Translations under genes and position numbers: made by a program
In this document: piece by piece, positions 33,311 to 39,103 of the stretch
Numbering within the stretch: position 1 is the stretch's first letter
Layout: every line of letters begins with the position of its first letter
The notes under the pieces: generated by a model
The model's database searches: none
The model's input: only the letters and a program-made list of their open reading frames with translations
Told to the model about the DNA's origin: nothing
NCBI RefSeq assembly: GCF_900104615.1
Contig: NZ_LT629939.1
Span: forward strand, 1,733,232-1,772,334
DNA from: Merdimmobilis hominis
GTDB taxonomy: Bacteria; Bacillota; Clostridia; Oscillospirales; Ruminococcaceae
DNA: 39,103 bases
Direction of reading: 5' to 3'

Positions 33311-33637
33311 ATGACGACGCTGGATCGTGTAAAACCTGGGCACGGCGGAGTAATCGCATCAATTGGAGGAGAAGGGGCCCTGCGGCGGCGTCTTCTGGAT
33401 ATGGGGCTAACCCCGAAAACCCGGGTAGAAGTCCGCAAGGTCGCGCCTATGGGCGACCCCATTGAACTGTACCTGAGGGGCTATGTTTTGACCCTGCGGG
33501 GAGAGGATGCGGCCAAAATCACCCTCCTCTCCGACACTGAGACCCCAAAAGCTCAGCACGGCCACTGCCATGGTCACCGCCATCATTGTGAGGGTTGCCC
33601 CTCTGCCCAGAAACAAGGGGAGGAACAGAAAGCATGA
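33311..33637 (+). CDS. feoA: FeoA with His/Cys-rich C-terminal tail
   Basis: Small cytoplasmic SH3-like protein that assists FeoB in Fe(II) uptake. Residues 1-75 are a standard FeoA domain (LRRRLLDMGLTPKTRVEVRK, then GDPIELYLRGYVLTLR). The extension to 108 aa is unusual: residues 83-96 contain six His and three Cys (HGHCHGHRHHCEGC), which looks like a metal-binding tail. ATG at 33311 is eight to nine bases after AAGGAG; a GTG at 33302 is too close. Its stop overlaps the feoB start (ATGA). Confidence 0.93.
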   Translation: MTTLDRVKPGHGGVIASIGGEGALRRRLLDMGLTPKTRVEVRKVAPMGDPIELYLRGYVLTLRGEDAAKITLLSDTETPKAQHGHCHGHRHHCEGCPSAQKQGEEQKA

Positions 33638-35646
33638 AATCGACATTAGCCCTTGCAGGCAACCAGAACTGCGGCAAGACCACCCTGTTTAATGCCTTGA
33701 CCGGCAGCAACCAGCACGTGGGCAACTTCCCCGGCGTGACGGTGGAGAAAAAAGAGGGGCAGATCCTCCACCACAAGGACATCTCCCTGGTGGACCTGCC
33801 CGGCATTTACTCCCTTTCGCCCTATACATCGGAGGAGATTGTCACCCGGGATTTTGTCCTGAAGGAGCATCCCCAGGGAATTATCAACATTGTGGATGCC
33901 ACCAATATTGAGCGGAACTTGTATCTTTCCCTCCAGCTGATGGAACTGGGAATCCCCATGGTCATTGCCCTCAACATGATGGATGAGGTGCGAGCCAGCG
34001 GCAACCACATTGATGTAAAATGCCTCTCCCAGCACCTGGGGGTTCCGGTTGTGCCCATCTCAGCCAGCAAGGGCGAGGGCATCAGCGAACTGCTCAAACA
34101 GGTGGTGGAGATGGTGGAAAAGCAGGAAAAGCCTCAAAAGCTGGACTTTTGCACCGGGCCAGTGCATCGGGCCATCCATTCCATCGCCCACATTGTGGAA
34201 GACCACGCCGAGCGGGCTGGGTATCCGGTGCGGTTTGCCGCCACCAAATTGGTGGAAGGGGACCAGCCCATGATCGACGCTTTGCAGATTTCGGAAAATG
34301 AGGTCCATATCATTGACCACATTGTCCAGGAGATGGAGAGCGAGCTGGAAACCGACCGGGAGGCCGCCCTTGCCGACATGCGGTACACCTACATTGAAGG
34401 GGTGTGCGCCGAATGTGTCTTTAAGCACCAGGAGACCCTGGAACAGGTCCGGTCGGAGAAGATCGACCGGATTTTGACCCATAAATACTTTGGCATCCCC
34501 ATCTTTTTGGGGATCATGCTGGTGGTGTTCTATCTGACTTTCAGCGTGCTGGGTGCGCCGATGCAGGATTTTCTGGGCACCGCCATCGACTCCGGCGTGG
34601 CAGCATTTTCCTCTTTCCTGACGGATGTGGGGGTCAGCCCCTGGCTCCACTCCCTCTTGATCGACGGCGTCTGTGCCGGGGTGGGCAGCGTCCTCTCCTT
34701 CCTGCCCATCATCGTCCTCCTGTTCTTCTTCCTCTCCCTTTTGGAGGACAGCGGCTATATGGCACGGGTGGCCTTTGTCATGGATAAGCTGCTGCGGAAG
34801 ATCGGCCTCTCCGGCCGCTCCTTTGTGCCCATGCTCATCGGCTTCGGGTGCAGCGTGCCGGCCATCATGGCCACCCGGACCCTTTCCAGCGACCGGGACC
34901 GGAAGATGACCATCGTCCTCACCCCGTTTATGTCCTGCAGCGCCAAGTTGCCCATCTACGGGATGATCACCGCCGCTTTCTTCCCCCACCATGCGGCGCT
35001 GGTGATGATCTCCCTGTATGTCACCGGCATTGTGGTGGCCATCCTCTCCGGCCTGCTTTTGAAGAACACCATCTTCCAGGGCGATCCGGTACCCTTTGTC
35101 ATGGAGCTGCCAGCCTACCGGATGCCCTCGGCCCAAAGTGTGTTCCTCCACATGTGGGAGAAAGCCAAGGACTTCCTGCGCAAAGCGTTTACCATCATCT
35201 TTATGGCTTCGCTGGCCATCTGGTTCCTCCAGAGTTTTGATTGGTCCTTTAACATGGTGGCGGACAGCGCCGATAGCATCCTGGCCTCCATCGGCTCGCT
35301 GATCGCGCCGCTTTTCGCCCCCCTGGGCTTCAACGACTGGCGGGCTTCCACCGCTCTCATCACCGGCTTTACCGCCAAGGAATCGGTGGTCAGCACCTTG
35401 ACCATCCTCACCGGCGCGGCCAACGACGCCCAGCTGAGCGCCATCCTCCAAACGATCTTTACCCCTTTAAGCGCCATCTCCTTCCTGGCCTTTACCATCC
35501 TATACATGCCTTGTGTGGCCGCTTTTGCCGCCACCCGCCGGGAGATCGGCTCGATGAAAGGGGCGGTGCTCACCGCGGCCTACCAGACCGGCGCGGCCTA
35601 CCTGGTGGCCATGGCCATCTATCAAATCGGCCGCCTCATCGTGTAA
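33634..35646 (+). CDS. feoB: FeoB ferrous iron transporter
   Basis: Fe(II) importer of 670 aa in the cytoplasmic membrane. The N-terminal G domain has G1 GNQNCGKTT (9-17), G3 DLPG, G4 NMMD and G5 SASKGEG, followed by a helical spacer. From about residue 285 the membrane part contains two Gate-type modules, with LIGFGCSVPAIMATRTL and MSCSAKLPIYGM, the conserved Cys-containing segments of FeoB. The ATG at 33634 shares four bases with the feoA stop, indicating translational coupling; the longer frame is overlapped by feoA. Regulated most likely by the divergent DtxR-type repressor. Confidence 0.97.
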   Translation: MKSTLALAGNQNCGKTTLFNALTGSNQHVGNFPGVTVEKKEGQILHHKDISLVDLPGIYSLSPYTSEEIVTRDFVLKEHPQGIINIVDATNIERNLYLSLQLMELGIPMVIALNMMDEVRASGNHIDVKCLSQHLGVPVVPISASKGEGISELLKQVVEMVEKQEKPQKLDFCTGPVHRAIHSIAHIVEDHAERAGYPVRFAATKLVEGDQPMIDALQISENEVHIIDHIVQEMESELETDREAALADMRYTYIEGVCAECVFKHQETLEQVRSEKIDRILTHKYFGIPIFLGIMLVVFYLTFSVLGAPMQDFLGTAIDSGVAAFSSFLTDVGVSPWLHSLLIDGVCAGVGSVLSFLPIIVLLFFFLSLLEDSGYMARVAFVMDKLLRKIGLSGRSFVPMLIGFGCSVPAIMATRTLSSDRDRKMTIVLTPFMSCSAKLPIYGMITAAFFPHHAALVMISLYVTGIVVAILSGLLLKNTIFQGDPVPFVMELPAYRMPSAQSVFLHMWEKAKDFLRKAFTIIFMASLAIWFLQSFDWSFNMVADSADSILASIGSLIAPLFAPLGFNDWRASTALITGFTAKESVVSTLTILTGAANDAQLSAILQTIFTPLSAISFLAFTILYMPCVAAFAATRREIGSMKGAVLTAAYQTGAAYLVAMAIYQIGRLIV

Positions 35647-35661
35647 GAAAGGAGACTTGGT

Positions 35662-35817
35662 ATGACCCAGGCAGATCTTATCACCTTAGTTGTTCTGGCT
35701 TTGGTGGTTGCGGGAATCCTCCTTTACCTGCGCAAGCAGAAGAAAAACGGGGGGTGCTGCGGCGGGTGCAGCGGCTGCCCCCACGCAGGGGCCTGCCATC
35801 CAGAAAACAAAGAATAG
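35662..35817 (+). CDS. FeoB-associated Cys-rich membrane protein
   Basis: A 51-aa protein read directly from the sequence: one membrane helix (about 5-23), a basic stretch (RKQKK), then a Cys-rich tail CCGGCSGCPHAGACH with Cys32, 33, 36, 39 and 45. This is the shape of the small proteins encoded after feoB in many Clostridia. It probably sits in the membrane beside FeoB and handles iron, but its role is not established. AAAGGAG precedes the ATG, 15 bases after the feoB stop. Last gene of the operon. Confidence 0.88.
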   Translation: MTQADLITLVVLALVVAGILLYLRKQKKNGGCCGGCSGCPHAGACHPENKE

Positions 35818-35825
35818 CAAACCGG

Positions 35826-35854
35826 GAAGGGAGGGCATTGGCCCTCCCTTTTTT
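35826..35854 (+). terminator. Terminator of the feo operon
   Basis: AAGGGAGGGC and GCCCTCCCTT pair around ATTG, followed by T-rich sequence. Confidence 0.9.
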
Positions 35855-35909
35855 GGGGCCGGGCCCAGGTAAAATACAGGTAAAGTTGGGAAAATCCCCA
35901 GGAAGTTGG

Positions 35910-35938
35910 TTGTCAACACACTTGCAACGTGATATAGT
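35910..35938 (+). promoter_or_regulatory. Promoter of the 5'-nucleotidase-like gene
   Basis: TTGTCA (35910-35915), 17-base spacer, TATAGT (35933-35938). Confidence 0.75.
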
Positions 35939-35991
35939 TAAGGCAAGGAAGCAACGTTCCAAAACCCTGTGAGACGAATGGAGGATGAACA

Positions 35992-37659
35992 ATGCGTAGG
36001 ATTCTATCGATGGTATTGGCAGCGGCGTTGGCGCTGTCTATGCTATCCACGGCGGCCTTTGCACAGACCGGCGAAACCACGACCATCAAAGTGTTCCACA
36101 CCAACGACAGCCACTCCCGCGCCAAGGAAGTGGTGGACTCCAAAACCGGCGAATTGACGAATATCGGCTTCGCCCGGTTTAAGACCTTTATCGACAGCCA
36201 GGAAGCGGACGGAAAACTGATCCTGGACGCTGGCGACACCTTCCATGGAATGCCCTTTGCCACCATTGAGAACGGCAACAGCATCGCCAAAATTCTCAAG
36301 GCAGTGGGATATGACGCCATCAGCCCCGGCAACCATGATTTCAACTACGGCTATGAGCGGCTGGATGTCCTCTCCTACCGAGCCGGGGTCAAACCCCTCG
36401 CCGCCAACGTGACCATCGGCGGCAAGAACGCCTTTGACAAATATCTGATCAAGAACATCGACGGGGTCAAGGTTGGTGTGTTCGGCCTGGCAACCCCTGA
36501 GACTGCCTACAAAACCAACCCCAAAAATGTGGCAGGCCTGGACTTCGGCGACAAGGAATCGCTGATTGCCACCGCCCAGCAGATGGTGGATGAATTGCAG
36601 GAGAGAGACTGCGACGTCATCATCGCCCTGTGCCACCTGGGGGTTGACCCCACCAGCGACATCAAATCCACCGACATTGCAAACGCGGTGGAGGGCATCG
36701 ACTTGATCATCGATGGCCACAGCCACACCGAGCTTGACAACTACAAGGTGGGGGATACCTACATCGCCAGCACCGGCAACTACCTGGAGAATGTGGGTAT
36801 GGTCACCATCAAGGTCAAGGATGGGGAAGTCCTCTCGGTGGAGCCCAAGCTGTACTCTGCCAAAGAGCTGAAAAACCTCCCCGAGGACAGCAAGGTCAAA
36901 GCCATTGTGGATCGGATTGACGAAAACCAGAAGAGCATCCTCGATGTGGTTATCGGAAAGACCCCCATCACCCTGGACGGCGAGCGGGAGACCAACCGAG
37001 GCGGCCACACCAACCTGGGCCGCCTCATCACCTCCGCTATGCTGGAGGAGACCGGGGCAGACATCGCCCTGACCAACGGCGGCGGCATCCGCGCCACCAT
37101 TGAAAAAGGCGACATCACCAAGGGCGATGTCATCAATGTACTGCCCTTTGGCAACTACATCGTCACCAAGCAGGTCAAAGGCCAGGATATCATCGACGCC
37201 CTCAACTTCGGCATGGACTTCGGCGCAGGCGGGTTCCCCCACTTTGCCGGCATGACCGTTGAGGCCAAAAAAGTGGAGACCACCGCTGAAGACGGCACCA
37301 CCAAGACCAAAGGTCAGGTCCTTTCCATCCTGGTGGATGGAAAGCCCATCGACCCCAACGCCACTTACACTCTGGCCACCAACGACTTTATGGCCAGCGG
37401 CGGCGACGGGTACACCATGCTGGGCAATTATCCCATTGAGAATGAGTTCTCCGCCTTGGATGAAGCCCTGATCCGCTACCTCTCCAAGGTCGGCGATGAG
37501 GGAATCAAAGCCATCGATGCGGAGGAGCGGCTGATCCTCACCGATGTGGCGAAGAACCCGGCTCTCGGTTCCGGTACGGCAGCCACCGCCCCTTCCACCC
37601 CCTTTGTACCGGATGACAGCGACAAAAACAACCCCTCCACCGGCAGATGGGCGGCATAA
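35992..37659 (+). CDS. Secreted 5'-nucleotidase / metallophosphoesterase (UshA type)
   Basis: Exported di-metal hydrolase of 555 aa that releases phosphate from nucleotides or related esters. Signal peptide 1-24 (ending AFA). Metallophosphatase domain: FHTNDSHS (Asp39, His41), LILDAGDTFHG, SPGNHDFNYG, ALCHLG and DGHSHTEL. C-terminal substrate domain (about 320-500): TNGGGIRATIEKGDI, NVLPFGNYIVT and ATNDFMASGGDGYTML. The end, after a Thr/Ser/Pro linker, reads NNPSTGRWAA and stops: an NPxTG-like sorting motif without the hydrophobic anchor that should follow. GGAGG precedes the ATG by seven bases. Monocistronic. Confidence 0.94.
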   Translation: MRRILSMVLAAALALSMLSTAAFAQTGETTTIKVFHTNDSHSRAKEVVDSKTGELTNIGFARFKTFIDSQEADGKLILDAGDTFHGMPFATIENGNSIAKILKAVGYDAISPGNHDFNYGYERLDVLSYRAGVKPLAANVTIGGKNAFDKYLIKNIDGVKVGVFGLATPETAYKTNPKNVAGLDFGDKESLIATAQQMVDELQERDCDVIIALCHLGVDPTSDIKSTDIANAVEGIDLIIDGHSHTELDNYKVGDTYIASTGNYLENVGMVTIKVKDGEVLSVEPKLYSAKELKNLPEDSKVKAIVDRIDENQKSILDVVIGKTPITLDGERETNRGGHTNLGRLITSAMLEETGADIALTNGGGIRATIEKGDITKGDVINVLPFGNYIVTKQVKGQDIIDALNFGMDFGAGGFPHFAGMTVEAKKVETTAEDGTTKTKGQVLSILVDGKPIDPNATYTLATNDFMASGGDGYTMLGNYPIENEFSALDEALIRYLSKVGDEGIKAIDAEERLILTDVAKNPALGSGTAATAPSTPFVPDDSDKNNPSTGRWAA

Positions 37660-37674
37660 AAACAACGACAGCAT

Positions 37675-37707
37675 CAAAAAAGGACGGCTTTAAGCCGTCC
37701 TTTTCTT
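37675..37707. terminator. Bidirectional terminator
   Basis: AAAAAGGACGGCTT and AAGCCGTCCTTTT pair perfectly; A- and T-runs on both sides serve the nucleotidase and the convergent methyltransferase gene. Confidence 0.92.
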
Positions 37708-37747
37708 TTTTGGGGATTTGTGTTGTTCCCCAGGTGGAGGGGGAGCA

Positions 37748-38482
37748 TTATTCCGGTTTTTTGGCCGAGACCAGCAGCATCATGGGGCGGCGCAGTTCAT
37801 CCTTCATGCCGGGCAATTCCAGCATGGTGGGGTCGGGCTCCGGCTCCACCACGGCGGTGAGAGAAAACCCGGTTTTGAGCAGGCTGCTCAGGTAGGTGGT
37901 CAAGGTCTTGTGGTACTTAACCACATCCTGGCCTAGGAACACCGCATGGCGCAGGCCCTCAGTGAAGTAGCCGTCCACCGGCCAGTGGAGGATGTTCCCC
38001 GCCCCATCCCGGTACCAATCCTGGGTGCCATAGGCGGTGAAGATGGGGTGCTCCACCGAGAAGACAAACTCCCCGCCGGGGGCCAGGGTGTCGTAGACCT
38101 TGCGGCAGATATCCGCAAAATCGGAGACATAGTGGAGGGCCAGGGAGCTGACCACCACATCGAACGCTTCTTTGGGGTAGGGGTAGTCCTCTATGGAGGT
38201 CTGGATGAACTGGACCTTGGGGGAACGGACCATCCCCTTGGCCCGGGACAGCATCTTGTGGGAGAGGTCCACCCCCACCACCGACTGCGCACCATGCTCC
38301 AGAGCGTAGGCGCAGTGCCAGCCGAAGCCGCAGCCCAGGTCCAACACCCGTTTGCCGGAAAAGTCGGGCATCAGCTTGCGGAATGCGTGCCATTCCCCGG
38401 CGCCGGCAAGTCCGTCCACCGAGCGGCTCATCTTGGAGTATTCCGCAAAAAACGCATCGTCGTCGTATTTATTTTCTTTCAT
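37748..38482 (-). CDS. Class I SAM-dependent methyltransferase
   Basis: Cytoplasmic methyltransferase of 244 aa with a Rossmann-fold core (UbiE/Methyltransf_11 type). Motif I is VLDLGCGFGWHCAYA, motif II the acidic VVGVDLSHKML, then VVSSLALHYVSD and LAPGGEFVFSVEHP. The target is unknown. ATG at 38482 is preferred (AAAGGA 11 bases upstream); an ATG 12 bases earlier would overlap that ribosome site. It is on the same strand as, and after, the DUF1576-like gene, but a terminator separates them. Confidence 0.88.
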   Translation of the reverse strand: MKENKYDDDAFFAEYSKMSRSVDGLAGAGEWHAFRKLMPDFSGKRVLDLGCGFGWHCAYALEHGAQSVVGVDLSHKMLSRAKGMVRSPKVQFIQTSIEDYPYPKEAFDVVVSSLALHYVSDFADICRKVYDTLAPGGEFVFSVEHPIFTAYGTQDWYRDGAGNILHWPVDGYFTEGLRHAVFLGQDVVKYHKTLTTYLSSLLKTGFSLTAVVEPEPDPTMLELPGMKDELRRPMMLLVSAKKPE

Positions 38483-38526
38483 CGTTGGTTCCATCCTTTC
38501 TATAGGGGCATGGCGGCGGGTATCTT

Positions 38527-38556
38527 TAAAAACTGGGGATGGCTTTCGCCATCCCC
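38527..38556 (-). terminator. Terminator of the DUF1576-like gene
   Basis: Minus strand: GGGGATGGC-GAAA-GCCATCCCC, a 9-bp stem with a GAAA loop, followed by AGTTTTTA. Confidence 0.88.
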
Positions 38557-38563
38557 AGGGGTG

Positions 38564-39103
38564 TTATTTGGACTCTTCACCCTTGGGGCGGATGGGGCAG
38601 TGGATGTAGGTTTGGTCGATCTGCGGGGCTTTCAGCTCCGGCAGCAGGGGCGCTAGGAAGGCTGCCACCAACCCAGTGGAAAACCCGTTGTTGTACAGGT
38701 TGAGGGAGCTGTACAAAGTCCCCACATTGAGCACCACCGACGAGTGGATAAACCCGGAGAGCATCCCATAAAACAGGCCGTATTTGCCGGCCAAAGGGGC
38801 AAGGCCGGTGCAGAGCAGAACACTGAGCTGCACAGCGGGATCGGTCAGGTTCCACACCTTGACAAAGGAACCGAAGATAACCCCTAAAACAATAAATAAG
38901 GTGTTGCGCAGGTTGACGCCGGCAGCGCCGAACCCGGCGATGGAAAGGATGCACCCGGCGGTGGGCCCGTTGATCGCCCCGCCGATGGCCAAGAGGTAAA
39001 AGGTGAAAAACAGGCCGATGAGTCCCATGTTGATCATGGTGCCTGGGAACCCCAGGGTTCCGATATAATCGGCTCCCTGGCCGCTGTGGCGGGGGGTGTA
39101 CTT
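38564..39103 (-). CDS. DUF1576-like multi-pass membrane protein (5' end outside window)
   Basis: C-terminal 179 residues of a membrane protein; the frame is open to the window edge. At least four hydrophobic segments are present, with the conserved-looking GGAINGPTAGCILSIAGFGAAG and YNNGFSTGLVAAFLAPLLPE, which I associate with DUF1576, a family of unknown, possibly transport, function. The last residues are polar (PIRPKGEESK). Family assignment is from memory and partial sequence. Confidence 0.72.
   Translation of the reverse strand, partial: KYTPRHSGQGADYIGTLGFPGTMINMGLIGLFFTFYLLAIGGAINGPTAGCILSIAGFGAAGVNLRNTLFIVLGVIFGSFVKVWNLTDPAVQLSVLLCTGLAPLAGKYGLFYGMLSGFIHSSVVLNVGTLYSSLNLYNNGFSTGLVAAFLAPLLPELKAPQIDQTYIHCPIRPKGEESK

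Noticed and set aside
36043-37677. Antisense open frame of 544 codons opposite the 5'-nucleotidase gene
   Set aside because: Same shadow effect in GC-rich DNA; it crosses the bidirectional terminator.
37640-37680. Frameshift that might restore a membrane anchor after NPSTG
   Set aside because: All frames downstream run into the terminator hairpin within about 30 bases and none encodes a hydrophobic stretch.
1-39103. CRISPR arrays, tRNA/rRNA genes, transposases, integrases or prophage genes
   Set aside because: None seen on either strand; the only repeats are the hairpin modules described.

Overview
This window is GC-rich chromosomal DNA from what looks like an anaerobic, Gram-positive gut-type bacterium of the class Clostridia, probably the Oscillospiraceae (inference). 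The signs are strong AGGAGG-type ribosome sites, short operons closed by stem-loop/T-run terminators, a SpoVB-type flippase, a FeoAB system with the small Cys-rich FeoB partner found in Bacillota, a C_GCAxxG_C_C protein domain and a UPF0371 protein. No rRNA, tRNA, CRISPR array, transposase or phage gene was seen.

Layout. 1-2002: 3' part of sbcC. 2198-5177: a promoter, a yybP-ykoY-type manganese riboswitch with its terminator, and a P-type cation ATPase, a self-contained metal-export unit. 5213-8800: an MFS transporter and a secreted N-acetylmuramoyl-alanine amidase. 8801-9975: an accessory patch of structured repeats with a small AT-rich ribbon-helix-helix gene inside. 9976-12694: a SpoVB-like flippase and, convergent, glycerate kinase. 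12866-13276: a third copy of the structured repeat. 13342-15955: a UPF0371 protein and, convergent, a serine D-Ala-D-Ala carboxypeptidase-like protein. 16085-17611: a low-GC divergent pair, a GNAT acetyltransferase and a BltR-like MerR regulator, probably acquired by transfer. 17663-18297: a small FUSC/ArAE-type membrane protein. 18298-21334: a minus-strand operon of a HAD phosphatase fused to a C_GCAxxG_C_C domain, a YgjP-type metallopeptidase and a lipoprotein. 21334-22563: a CofE-like ligase. 22927-23691: a duplicated-domain lipoprotein. 23795-26275: alanine racemase and a D-threonine aldolase/D-serine dehydratase-like enzyme. 26362-28256: a Cys-rich orphan, a PflX-type radical SAM protein and a hot-dog thioesterase in one tight operon. 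28375-32429: three M20-family hydrolases (PepT, a dipeptidase-like enzyme and a carbamoylase-like enzyme). 32490-35854: a DtxR-type regulator divergent from feoA-feoB-FeoB partner. 35910-37707: a secreted 5'-nucleotidase-like enzyme. 37748-39103: a methyltransferase and a partial DUF1576-like membrane protein, both on the minus strand.

Themes. Metal homeostasis appears twice: riboswitch-controlled Mn/Ca export, and Fe(II) import under a likely DtxR-type repressor. Cell-wall and D-amino-acid metabolism recurs (amidase, carboxypeptidase, alanine racemase, D-amino acid enzyme, flippase), as does peptide and amino-acid scavenging. The least explained part is the family of multi-hairpin intergenic repeats at 8801-9346, 9637-9890 and 12866-13276. 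Base changes in several stems are compensated on the other arm, and two copies flank an AT-rich DNA-binding-protein gene between imperfect inverted repeats.
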